This document shows, piece after piece, positions 8,821 to 19,823 of a DNA stretch of 39,096 bases; position 1 is the first letter of the stretch; every line of letters begins with the position of its first letter. The stretch comes from an uncultured Collinsella sp. (GTDB taxonomy: Bacteria > Actinomycetota > Coriobacteriia > Coriobacteriales > Coriobacteriaceae): contig CATVTM010000011.1 of assembly GCA_958346935.1 (NCBI GenBank), positions 1 to 39,096 on the forward strand. Reading direction: 5' to 3'. The notes under the pieces were generated by a model. It had not been told where the DNA came from, did no database searches, and was given only the letters and a program-made list of their open reading frames with translations. The position numbers and the translations under genes are program-made.

Positions 8821-10098
8821 TTAGGCGCTGTATTTGTTGGCCTCGCCAAAGGTGCCGGCCTCGACGATCCAGCCGTCCTTCATGATGACGTCCATGTTGT
8901 CGGTGTTGAGCACGTGGATGTCGGCGGCGACGTCACCGTTGACGACCAGCAGGTCGGCGCACTTGCCGGCCTCGATGGAACCGGTCTCGTCCTCGATGTG
9001 GCACATCTTGGCACCGTTGAGGGTGGCGCAGGTGATGGTCTCGACCGGGGTGAAGCCGATCTTGTCGACGAACTCGTACATCTCCTCGATGGAACAGGTG
9101 CCATACGGGGTGACGAAGGAGAAGGAGTCGGAGCCGATCGTCATGACGACGCCGCGCTTCTTGGCCTCGCGCAGGCAGTCGTAGTTGCGCTGCAGCTCCT
9201 TCTCGACCAGGGTGCCCTCGTACTTGTCGTGCAGCTCGGGGACGTAGACGGGCGGATAGGTGGCGTACCAGGTGGGCAGGAAGGCGATCGTCGGGGTGAA
9301 GAAGGTGCCCTGCTCGGCCATGAGGTCCATGGTGCGCTCATCGATATCGAAGCCGTGGATCAGCTGCTCGCAGCCAAAGCGGACGGAATCGTAGGCAGCG
9401 GCGTGGTTGTTGTAGCAGTGGCTCCACACGGGGATACCGACCATCTTGGCCTCTTCGACCACGGCCTGGATCTCCTCGGAGCAGTAGTGCTGGTCGCGGC
9501 CGGAGTCCCAGCGCCAGATGCCGCCACCGGTAGCCCAGATCTTGATGGCATCGGGGTTCTCGCGCAGGCGACGACGGACGGCCTTACGCAGATCCCAAGG
9601 ACCGTCGACCTGGTCGCCCCAGGGATGGGATTCCTTGTTGAGCTCCTGGGTGCAGTGGTGGGAGTCACCGTGGCCGGCAACACGGCAGAAGCCAAGGCCG
9701 GTGGCCAGGACGCGCGGGCCCTTGAAGACGCCCCTGTCGATGCAGTCGCGAATCTGGATACCAAAGCGGCCGATCTCGCAGACGGTGGTGAGGCCGTGGG
9801 TGAGGCAGTCGTAGGCCTGCTTGACGGCGACGGCCTGCTTCTCGAGGAGCGGCTGCATGACCCAATCGGTGTCATCGTCGGTCAGGTTGCCCGAGAAGTG
9901 CAGGTGGGTGTCAATCAGGCCGGGAAGGACGGTCTTGCCGGCGGCGTCGATAACCTCAACGCCCTCGGGAAGGTCCTGCATAGTGCCGGCGTACTCGATC
10001 TTGCCGTTGTCGTCGACGAGAACGAGGGAGTTCTCGACCGGCTCGGCACCGGTACCGTCGATGAGCTTGCCACCAACGATTGCATACTTAGTGGACAT
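8821..10098 (-). CDS. Metal-dependent amidohydrolase, imidazolonepropionase/prolidase-like
   Basis: A 425-residue enzyme of the amidohydrolase superfamily (PF01979) with a TIM-barrel between two beta-sandwich segments. Metal-site residues are visible: HxH at 65-67 (DTHLHF), a candidate carboxylated Lys186 in IKIWATGGG, His227 (SHCYN), His248 (IHGFD) and Asp324 (IGSDSF). This pattern is that of the binuclear prolidase/imidazolonepropionase-like group, which hydrolyses C-N bonds in cyclic or N-acyl/peptide amides. An acidic and His-rich loop (GDSHHC, WRWDSGRDQHYC) should shape the substrate pocket. The start has GGAGGAACC before ATG. It is preceded by an APC permease 131 bp away on the same strand, so the likely role is breakdown of an imported amide or dipeptide. 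The substrate is not identifiable. Confidence 0.85.
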   Translation of the reverse strand: MSTKYAIVGGKLIDGTGAEPVENSLVLVDDNGKIEYAGTMQDLPEGVEVIDAAGKTVLPGLIDTHLHFSGNLTDDDTDWVMQPLLEKQAVAVKQAYDCLTHGLTTVCEIGRFGIQIRDCIDRGVFKGPRVLATGLGFCRVAGHGDSHHCTQELNKESHPWGDQVDGPWDLRKAVRRRLRENPDAIKIWATGGGIWRWDSGRDQHYCSEEIQAVVEEAKMVGIPVWSHCYNNHAAAYDSVRFGCEQLIHGFDIDERTMDLMAEQGTFFTPTIAFLPTWYATYPPVYVPELHDKYEGTLVEKELQRNYDCLREAKKRGVVMTIGSDSFSFVTPYGTCSIEEMYEFVDKIGFTPVETITCATLNGAKMCHIEDETGSIEAGKCADLLVVNGDVAADIHVLNTDNMDVIMKDGWIVEAGTFGEANKYSA

Positions 10099-10180
10099 GG
10101 TTCCTCCTTATGGATCCATATAGTGGGCGAGGCCATGTTGGGTTATGGCCTCACAAAGCTACCCAAGTGGTGCCGGGTTC

Positions 10181-10209
10181 GGTGCGCGGAAGAGAGGGGT
10201 CCGCGCACC
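10181..10209. other. Perfect 10-bp intercistronic hairpin
   Basis: GGTGCGCGGA (10181-10190) and TCCGCGCACC (10200-10209) are exact inverted repeats around a 9-nt loop. It lies between the permease stop and the amidohydrolase start. No T-run follows on either strand, so it may be an RNA processing or stability element or a partial (Rho-dependent) stop that sets different expression of the two genes. A second, shorter hairpin (GGCCAT/ATGGCC, around 10125-10150) lies between it and the amidohydrolase. Confidence 0.45.
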
Positions 10210-10229
10210 CGATCCGCCCCGGCTAGGCG

Positions 10230-11681
10230 TTATTTTTTGCGGGAATTGGTGAAGGCCATGAGGGCCAGGCCAACGGCCAGCCAGCCGATCACGATGCTCC
10301 ACTCCACCATGTTGAGGGAGGCGGGAGAGAACGGGACCACGAGCAGGCCGATGATGACGGCGCAGGCAGCGACAGCGAGGCTGATGCCAAACTTGCCGCC
10401 GGGCACCTCGTAGGGACGAGGCAGGTCGGGCTCGGTGAAGCGCATGCGCAGGCAAGCGAGGGCGACCATGCCGCAGGAGAAGATGAAGGCGAGAGCCGAC
10501 ACGTTGGTCAGAGGGATGAGCATGTTCTTGCCCAGGAACGGACCGATGACGGTGATGACGCCCAGAACGGCGCAGGCGAGCTTGGGAGCGCCGGACTTGG
10601 GATCGACCTCGGCGAACTTCTCGGGCAGCTGGCCCTTGCGGCCCATGGCGAGCATGATGCGGCTCGTGGCGCCGTAGAAGGAGTTCATCGGGCCCATGGG
10701 TCCAAGCGTGGCGATGACGAGCATGGCCAGGTACAGGAGCATGTTGATGCCCTTGAGGCAGGCAAGCGCGGGAACCGGGCTCTTAACAAACTCATGCCAG
10801 TCGAGGATGGTGCCGAACGAGTAGATGCAGACCATGTAGAAGCCGCCGGCGGCCAGCAGGGCCAGGGAGATGATCTTGCCGAACTTGTTCCAGTTGAGGC
10901 CCTCGGCTGCTTCCTCAGCCTGCTGAGGAATAGTATCGAAGCCGGCGTAGAAGAACGGGGTCAAAACCAGGACCGACACGATGCCGGCGAACAGGCTGGT
11001 GCCCTCGGTAGCGGGCTTGCCGCCGCCAGCACCGGTGACCTGGGAGAACACGGGCATGGCGTGTTCCGGCGAACCGGTGAACAGCGAGACACCCATGGCG
11101 AGCAGCATGCCGCAGAGCAGAGCCTTGGTCAGGAAGGCCTGGAGCTTGGCGGCCGAGCTGGCACCGCGGAAGTTGAGGAAGATGACGTAGACTGCAAAGC
11201 CGAGCGCGATCAGCGTCGGGAACAGGTAAACGTCGGCGCCCAGGATGGTGTAGAGCTTAACGGCGCGCAGCCACTCAAGGCCGGGCAAGCTGCCGAACAT
11301 CTCGGACACGAGGGTCGAGATGGCGATGGCCTCCCACGGGCACAGGATGCCGTTGCCCAGGGCCAGGAGCCAGCCGGTGATGTAGCTCAGCGTACGGCCA
11401 AAGCTGCGATCGACATACTCGACGATGCCGCCCGAAATGGGGATAGCAGCCGTGAGCTCACCGAAAACAGCTCCGACGGGCACGAGGAAGATTGCACCCA
11501 AGAGGAATGCGATCATAGCGGGAACGGGACCGCCGCCCACGACCATCCAGTCGCCGACCTGCAGAACCCAACCGGTACCGATGATGGCGCCGAAACCGAT
11601 GGTGAAGAAGTTCCAGAGCGAGAGCGTTTTCTTCATGCCGCCGTTATCCTCGACTGCAACCTCTGCGTTCTTGTCCGCCAT
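10230..11681 (-). CDS. APC-family amino acid permease
   Basis: A 483-residue secondary transporter of the amino acid-polyamine-organocation superfamily with about 12 transmembrane spans. The first span carries the signature GFGAIIGTGW (unwound TM1 substrate site), and AIPISGGIVEYVDRSFG follows as in family members. The N-terminus (about 1-20) is cytoplasmic and charged. The C-terminus ends in NSRKK. The start is supported by GGAAAGGAGGGGAACA directly before ATG. It is the first gene of the permease-amidohydrolase unit. It likely imports an amino acid, short amide or related amine, and the partner enzyme then hydrolyses it. Specificity cannot be read from sequence. Confidence 0.88.
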   Translation of the reverse strand: MADKNAEVAVEDNGGMKKTLSLWNFFTIGFGAIIGTGWVLQVGDWMVVGGGPVPAMIAFLLGAIFLVPVGAVFGELTAAIPISGGIVEYVDRSFGRTLSYITGWLLALGNGILCPWEAIAISTLVSEMFGSLPGLEWLRAVKLYTILGADVYLFPTLIALGFAVYVIFLNFRGASSAAKLQAFLTKALLCGMLLAMGVSLFTGSPEHAMPVFSQVTGAGGGKPATEGTSLFAGIVSVLVLTPFFYAGFDTIPQQAEEAAEGLNWNKFGKIISLALLAAGGFYMVCIYSFGTILDWHEFVKSPVPALACLKGINMLLYLAMLVIATLGPMGPMNSFYGATSRIMLAMGRKGQLPEKFAEVDPKSGAPKLACAVLGVITVIGPFLGKNMLIPLTNVSALAFIFSCGMVALACLRMRFTEPDLPRPYEVPGGKFGISLAVAACAVIIGLLVVPFSPASLNMVEWSIVIGWLAVGLALMAFTNSRKK

Positions 11682-11701
11682 TGTTCCCCTCCTTTCCTAT
11701 T

Positions 11702-11745
11702 TGACGCCCTTGGCGTCACCCCTTGCGCGGTCCGTTTTGCCGCGC
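11702..11745 (-). promoter_or_regulatory. Structured leader of the permease gene (two hairpins)
   Basis: Two inverted repeats precede the permease Shine-Dalgarno sequence: GCGCGG/CCGCGC (11725-11730 with 11740-11745) and TGACGCC/GGCGTCA (11702-11708 with 11712-11718, 3-nt loop). The second ends only a few bases before the ribosome site, so it could affect initiation. The rest of the 354-bp gap up to 12,035 shows no gene. Confidence 0.3.
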
Positions 11746-12035
11746 GCTTTTATTCCATGGCTTTAAGATACGGCCTTGGCGCAGCAGCGCCGCTCGCAGC
11801 TCGACCGAAGGCAGAACTGCAAAACGAGCGGCACCGTTTTTGGGACGAACGGCGGGAGACGTCATTCGTCTTGGGCGCTTTCATCTTTTCTGCTTTTGAA
11901 TACCTGTTGCCGTGACGCTTGGCGCTCGGCGCGGCAACGTTCATACCATTTGTCAGGCTTTTGGCGCACATGCCCATGCGTCGTGCATCTTTTTATGTAG
12001 GATAGACAAGTTACACATGAGGCAAGGTGATTCGA

Positions 12036-13037
12036 ATGGCATACGGATACAATGACGGCGACCAACGGCCACAAAGCGTGCGCCTTGCCGGCCGCACCAC
12101 GTCAACGCCCAAAATCACCTCCGACAACGACAACCCGCAGCGCCCCCAAGAGCAGCTCGGGGCTTCTTCGCGGCAGCAAAGCCGTACCGTGCAGCAGTCA
12201 GACCGCGTGAGTACGAGCACACGCCAACGCCAGACCGACACATCGCAGCCACGCCGCTACGATCGCCGTACGACCGACTACTACGTTAAGCGCTCCTTTT
12301 CGCGACCTCAACGCGATCGCGGCAATTCCGCCCCTCACCCTGCGTCGCACGCCACAAGCCACGCGCTTCCGGCCCGCCGCCTACGCCTTGCGCTTTGCTC
12401 CATCGCCGCCTGCCTCGTCTTTGTGTTTTTGGGATCCTGTATCTCCCACGGGTCAGCCGGTCTTGAGCCCACTGCCGAGGACAGGCTGCTTAAAGCTCCC
12501 GTCGCGCCCGGTTACTCCTTTGCGTTCTCGACCCCACGCTCGCAATGGCAGGCCGGCACCATGCCCCACATCTACCAAATTGACCCCGCATGGTCGGAGC
12601 TGCCCTATGCCGGTGGCACTATTCGCGAAAACGCTTGCGGTCCTACTTGCCTCACCATGGTCTATATCTTTAAGACCGGCCACACCGATAAGACACCGGT
12701 CGATATATGCGCACTGGCCGAAGCCGGCAACTACGCCCCCACTGGTGCCACCGAGTGGTCGTTTATGACAGGCGGTGCGTGGCAGCTGGGGCTCAACGGA
12801 ACACAGCTCTATAACGATCGCGAATCGATTACCCAAGCACTTCGCTCGGGTGCGCCCGTCATCGCCGCAGTGCGCCCCGGTACGTTTACCAACGTAGGCC
12901 ACTACATCGTGCTCTACGGCATCGACGATGCCAACCAGATTGGCGTCTACGACCCCAACTCGGCCAGCCGCAGCGCCCGTCGCTGGGGCGTCGTAGAGGT
13001 CCTCAACGAAGTCGAAGCCATGTGGGCCTACTACTAG
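12036..13037 (+). CDS. Membrane-anchored C39-like cysteine peptidase
   Basis: A 333-residue protein with an unusual layout. A hydrophilic, Arg/Gln/Thr-rich, low-complexity N-terminal tail of about 115 residues comes first, then one transmembrane span (about 117-136), then an extracellular peptidase_C39_2-like domain. The catalytic Cys201 is in ENACGPTCLTMVY, His289 in VGHYIVLYGID, and the third residue is in YDPN (about 306-308). Family members cleave peptides or act on peptidoglycan-linked or bacteriocin peptides outside the cell. ATG 12036 is preferred to GTG 12027 because AAGGTG sits at the right distance. It stands alone on the plus strand between minus-strand genes. An LGSC at the end of the span resembles a lipobox but lies too far from the N-terminus to be a normal one. 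Confidence 0.75.
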   Translation: MAYGYNDGDQRPQSVRLAGRTTSTPKITSDNDNPQRPQEQLGASSRQQSRTVQQSDRVSTSTRQRQTDTSQPRRYDRRTTDYYVKRSFSRPQRDRGNSAPHPASHATSHALPARRLRLALCSIAACLVFVFLGSCISHGSAGLEPTAEDRLLKAPVAPGYSFAFSTPRSQWQAGTMPHIYQIDPAWSELPYAGGTIRENACGPTCLTMVYIFKTGHTDKTPVDICALAEAGNYAPTGATEWSFMTGGAWQLGLNGTQLYNDRESITQALRSGAPVIAAVRPGTFTNVGHYIVLYGIDDANQIGVYDPNSASRSARRWGVVEVLNEVEAMWAYY

Positions 13038-13118
13038 TCATTGGGGACAGACTTAAATGAGTGGTCATTGGGGACGCTCTTGTTTGACTAGTCACTTAAG
13101 AACGTCCCTAATGACTAG
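13034..13118. repeat. Long imperfect inverted repeat of the GGGGAC/GTCCC family
   Basis: Left arm 13034-13066 and right arm 13086-13118 are inverted copies matching at about 26 of 33 positions. The core boxes are TAGTCATTGGGGAC and GTCCCTAATGACTA. The left box contains the C39 gene's stop codon, and a second ATTGGGGAC box is at about 13066-13074. Related GTCCCCAAGT plus GAACGTCCCTAA boxes recur at 18788-18832 and 25524-25573, so this is a dispersed intergenic element. It may fold as the plus-strand transcript end. Confidence 0.6.
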
Positions 13119-13130
13119 CTGAATAGCAAA

Positions 13131-13160
13131 AGCCCCGCAGTCGGAGCGGACTGCGGGGCT
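13131..13160 (-). terminator. Intrinsic terminator of carbamate kinase
   Basis: A perfect 12-bp stem (AGCCCCGCAGTC, 13131-13142, with 13149-13160) has a 6-nt loop. On the minus strand TTTTGCT follows, so it ends the carbamate kinase transcript. It may also back up termination of the C39 gene from the other side. Confidence 0.8.
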
Positions 13161-13225
13161 CATGAAGAGAGGCTAGTTTGTAGGCGCTTTGCCTGGCGCC
13201 CACGAGAGAGGCAACAGAGTAGAGA

Positions 13226-14188
13226 CTACTCGTGGATGCGGGTACCGGAGAGGCCGGCCATGGTCTCGGCAGCCTTGTCCAGAGCGCCGATGATGCAGGT
13301 GCGGCCCTTGCGGGAACGGGCGAACTTGATGGCAGCGCGGACCTTGGGCTCCATGGAACCCTTGCCAAACTGGCCCTCGTCGGCCAGGCGCTCGGCCTCG
13401 TCGGCGGTGAGGTCCTCGAGCTCCTCCTGGTTGGGCTTGCCAAAGTTGATGGCGACATGCTCAACGGCGGTCAGCAGGAACAGAACGTCGGCGTCGCAGT
13501 CCTCGGCCAGCAGCTCGCCGCCCAGGTCCTTGTCGATGACGGCGGGAACGCCCTTGTAGCAGCCCTTGTTCTCGTAGTCGCGGACGACGGGGATGCCGCC
13601 GCCACCGCAGGCGATGACGATGAACTCGTTGTCGAGCAGGTTGAGGATGGAGTCAGCCTCGACGATCTTCTTGGGATCGGGGGAAGCGACGACGCGACGC
13701 CAGCCGCGGCCGGAATCCTCGACGAAGACCTTGGAGGGATCCTCGGCCATGAACTCCTTGGCCTGCTCCTCGGTGTAGAAGGGGCCGATCGGCTTGGTCG
13801 GGTTCTTGAACGCGGGATCATCCGGATCGCACTCGATCTGGGTGACGACGGTGGCGGCGTGCCAACGCTTATAGCGCTTGTGCATCTCGCGGCCGATGCC
13901 CTGCTGCAGGTGATAACCAATGTAGCCCTGGGACATGGCGCCGCACTCGGGCAGCGGCATCTCGGGGGTACCGATGGCATCGTGGGCAGCGGCGAAGGCG
14001 TTCTGGATCATGCCGACCTGCGGGCCGTTGCCGTGGGTGATGATGATCTCGTTGCCCTGCTCGATGAGACCGAGGAGAGCGTGGGCGGTGTTGCTCACGG
14101 CCTCGATCTGCTCGACGGGGTTGTTGCCGAGGGCGTTGCCGCCAAGGGCGACGACAATACGATCGGGCTTGCCAAGAGGCTTAGACAT
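13226..14188 (-). CDS. arcC: Carbamate kinase
   Basis: A 320-residue amino acid kinase-fold enzyme that interconverts carbamoyl phosphate plus ADP with carbamate plus ATP. In fermenters it normally yields ATP from carbamoyl phosphate. Family motifs are plain: VVALGGNAL at the N-terminus, THGNGPQVG, PLPECGAMSQGYIGY, VIACGGGGIPV and VIDKDL. The length is normal. ATG 14188 is used rather than 14224 because AAAGGA lies upstream and the kinase fold begins right after it. No arginine deiminase or ornithine carbamoyltransferase is next to it in this window, so the source of carbamoyl phosphate (arginine, citrulline, agmatine, ureido compounds) is not shown. It has its own terminator and a long AT-rich upstream region. 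Confidence 0.95.
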   Translation of the reverse strand: MSKPLGKPDRIVVALGGNALGNNPVEQIEAVSNTAHALLGLIEQGNEIIITHGNGPQVGMIQNAFAAAHDAIGTPEMPLPECGAMSQGYIGYHLQQGIGREMHKRYKRWHAATVVTQIECDPDDPAFKNPTKPIGPFYTEEQAKEFMAEDPSKVFVEDSGRGWRRVVASPDPKKIVEADSILNLLDNEFIVIACGGGGIPVVRDYENKGCYKGVPAVIDKDLGGELLAEDCDADVLFLLTAVEHVAINFGKPNQEELEDLTADEAERLADEGQFGKGSMEPKVRAAIKFARSRKGRTCIIGALDKAAETMAGLSGTRIHE

Positions 14189-14700
14189 TGCTGGAATCCT
14201 TTCTGTAAAAGGCCTACAACCCATTAATAACCCGCGTCCGTGCGATACGCGAGTTTATTAAGGTTTATATTCTCTTTATCGCTCATTTTATTCATTTTGA
14301 AAATAGCGGAACGGTGAACGGTCGTTTTTATCCGCTCAGCGTACAGAACCCCAGCTCAGACATATCTACGCCATTTACGTGCAACTTTATTTAAATGCAG
14401 CGAGGATTATGTCGGATTATGCAAACTACATCTCTGCTAAACACAAAACGGACAGCGCAATATCTTACTCGCACTATACGAGATTCTATGCACTTATAAG
14501 TTGAGTATGCACCCCTGCAAAAACAAGGGGCTTTTCATCCAGCATAAGGAATAAAGAAGAGCTCCAAAAAGGCGGCAACAGCCAAGTCCCCCATCTATCT
14601 CCAAAGTGGCGCGAGGTTTCGCGGCAAAGCCGCGAAACAGCGAAGGGGACAAAAGGCCCCGCAACCACGTCCTTCATTCAGCCCCACAATCCGAGGACGT
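14189..14700. other. AT-rich intergenic region upstream of carbamate kinase
   Basis: About 510 bp with no convincing gene. It holds TATAAA-like and TATTAA-like minus-strand promoter candidates (14255-14280). A 14-nt block at 14282-14295, read ATGAATAAAATGAG on the minus strand, resembles one half of an ArgR/AhrC box. A perfect hairpin with a 10-bp stem and AAA loop lies at 14616-14638 (GTTTCGCGGC/GCCGCGAAAC). Base composition at 14240-14480 is clearly poorer in GC than the flanking genes. Confidence 0.4.
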
Positions 14701-14707
14701 AGTCGTA

Positions 14708-14832
14708 GCAGGATCTGAGGGCTAACCTTCGCGGACATTCCGCAGGACGAAAGAGCCCCCGCCGCACGTAGTGCGCAGCGGGGGTTCTTTCATGTCCGAG
14801 GACGTCCGCGAAGGTTAGCCCTCAGATCCTGC
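14708..14832 (-). terminator. PFOR terminator nested in a perfect 29-bp inverted repeat
   Basis: The outer arms 14708-14736 and 14804-14832 are exact reverse complements over 29 bases. Nested inside is a GC-rich hairpin (about 14748-14791) with GAAAGAGCCCCCGC facing GCGGGGGTTCTTTC. The minus-strand arm begins 11 bp beyond the PFOR stop codon. The inner hairpin with its flanking CTTTC is the likely terminator. The outer arms could make a cruciform, a very stable mRNA 3' end, or mark the ends of a small mobile element. Confidence 0.7.
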
Positions 14833-14842
14833 GGTGGGAGAC

Positions 14843-18382
<3,540 letters not shown>

Positions 18383-18414
18383 ATACCCCTCTCCTCTCAT
18401 ATAGGTATACAGGC

Positions 18415-18430
18415 CCCGGCGATCGCCGGG
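18415..18430. promoter_or_regulatory. Perfect 16-bp palindrome 32 bp upstream of PFOR
   Basis: CCCGGCGATCGCCGGG is fully self-complementary. It lies in the PFOR leader, upstream of the ribosome site. It could be a dimer-binding operator or, in RNA, a tight hairpin. No known regulator site can be assigned. Confidence 0.4.
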
Positions 18431-18663
18431 ATGTTGGCGTGATGGGATTTTCGCTGTTGCTTCCAATCATCTGGCAGGCGGACTCAGCAGCAGGTACATG
18501 GCGTGGAGAGAAGGCATGCCAAGGCGAGGAGGGCTGCACGCGCTCCACAGGCCCAGCTACCCGTCTTGCACATGACCGAGCGCCGCAAAGGCCGCATGCC
18601 GGATGCTCCCGGGCACGCCCCGGCGATGGGAAGCGCCCGCAACGGAAATCCGCATGCGGGTTT

Positions 18664-18669
18664 ATTGTA
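18664..18669 (-). promoter_or_regulatory. Candidate -10 box for PFOR
   Basis: TACAAT on the minus strand (18669-18664) lies in the only AT-richer pocket (18660-18710) upstream of the PFOR gene. A good -35 is not evident (TTGTCG is 21 bp away). If used, the PFOR transcript would have a leader of about 275 nt, which is long. No known riboswitch is recognised in it. Confidence 0.25.
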
Positions 18670-18727
18670 CCCCGCCGTTAAGTGTAATTTCGACAAATAT
18701 AGGCGGGCGGTAAAGGTTTACCTCGGG

Positions 18728-19255
18728 TGACCGCCAAAGGCCAGAATGGTCCCTCCATCCCCGGACGACTGGCTCTGACGCGCCAAGGAGTGTCCCCAAG
18801 TACCGGCAGGAAAGGAACGTCCCTAACTGCCGGCTAGAGGGCGCCGAGCAGGATGGCGTAGGTGGTGGATTCGCCGAGTTTGAGCTCGTCGCCGGGGTTG
18901 AGCTGGGCGGAGCGGCCGGGCTCTACTTGAATACACACACTCGTGGCCCCGTTTACCACCACGGTGCCGTTAGTGGACGACAGGTCCTCGACAAACCATG
19001 CGCCAGACTCGTCGCACCAGATATGGGCATGGCGGGCCGAGACGTCGTCGGTGATGCCGCCCTCCCCCGTTGCCAGCGCGCCGATCTCAACGCCTTCCTC
19101 ACTCGGCTGAATCCAGCGCGGGACGCTCACCACGTAGCCGTTTTGCACGCACAGCAGTCCCAGCGGATGCGCCGGCGCGACCTCGTGCTCGCCCGCGACC
19201 GAAGATGTGCTCAGCGAGCGCGGCGTCGACGTGTCGCCGCCACGGGTCGCATGAG
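18728..19255. repeat. Left copy of the FHA-gene direct repeat flanking the island
   Basis: This 528-bp stretch matches 25464-26000 in the same orientation, by eye at high-80s percent identity. It differs in length by one 9-bp indel, which removes three codons (VGD region). It begins in the intergenic sequence (TGACCGCCAA...) and ends within the FHA gene at the codons for AHAT. The copies bracket the low-GC RiPP island. Confidence 0.8.
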
Positions 19256-19307
19256 CGCGGCGGCTCGCCCGACTTGGAACTAAGGCGGGCGTGAGAGCAA
19301 ACGGCAT
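18834..19307 (-). pseudogene. Truncated FHA-domain gene (5' part missing)
   Basis: The open frame encodes 157 residues. Residues from about 17 on match the C-terminal half of the 312-residue FHA protein at 25570-26508 almost throughout (PAHPLGLL, RWIQPSEEGVEIGALATGEG, VSARHAHIWCD, VEDLSSTNGTVVVNGAT, NPGDELKLGESTTYAIL). The FHA phosphothreonine-binding residues (Ser-Arg-His in VSARHAH and Asn in STNGT) are intact. The first 16 or so residues do not match, and the N-terminal half of the full protein is absent. No good ribosome site precedes it. It is most likely a remnant left by the duplication/insertion at this point. It could still make a small free FHA domain. Confidence 0.75.
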
Positions 19308-19823
19308 AGGGAACGAATCTTGCGGATGTACTCCTCGACGTCAGGCAGGTAAGCCCCACGAAGTCACCGGGGAGGCCCAAGCGGCCCGGCACCACTTCCA
19401 GATTCTGACCAGGGCGAGTCGTTCGCCGGTGGCTGAAGGCTCGCTCCCACCCAAAAGGGGAGATTCGCGTTGTTCCCCAATCGCTCTCGCATCTTTCATT
19501 TTGCTCGAGGTGGGCTATAAAAACTTTCCTGGTGAAAGGCGGCGATTGGTTTCCTTTCTTTCTAGAGGAGCGCGCCTGTAATCTGTTTTCATCCTAAATC
19601 AAGTTAAGATCGGACCTTCCAGAGGCAAGTCGACTCAAACTGCGAGGCTCCATGTTGGAATAAAGAGCGCTGTCGAAGTGCCAACAACACAAAGCTTGCC
19701 AGTCTCAAATAGAACCTTTTGGGAGTCCGATTGGGCCGCACACCGAATCCCCGCTGGTGGTTTTTTATAGCTGCGCAACAATAAACAAGGTTAGTGCCAG
19801 TCCAGCATGAAATTGAGGAACGT
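19256..19823. other. Left end of the island, no intact gene
   Basis: A 500-bp transition zone where GC content falls. Open frames exist on both strands, but none has a ribosome site together with a recognisable product. A minus-strand stretch ending LPDVEEYIRKIRSLCRLL (about 19270-19345) looks like the tail of a lost gene and is stopped upstream. The 3' end of this zone should carry the promoter of the maturase operon, but no clear pair of boxes is seen. Confidence 0.3.

Noticed and set aside
8674..10413. A 579-codon plus-strand frame opposite the amidohydrolase
   Set aside because: It is an antisense shadow. The amidohydrolase metal motifs and ribosome site are on the minus strand.
11702..11745. 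Mini-ykkC (guanidine-II) riboswitch before the permease
   Set aside because: Two hairpins are present, but they lack the paired ACGR tetraloops of that class.
11750..11977. 75-codon minus-strand frame between the permease and the C39 gene
   Set aside because: Basic low-complexity product with no ribosome site, likely chance.
14486..14677. Small minus-strand frame in the intergenic region before carbamate kinase
   Set aside because: It runs through a perfect hairpin and has no ribosome site or recognisable product.
19291..19581. 96-codon plus-strand frame at the island edge
   Set aside because: It starts on the antisense of the FHA remnant, has no ribosome site and no family resemblance.
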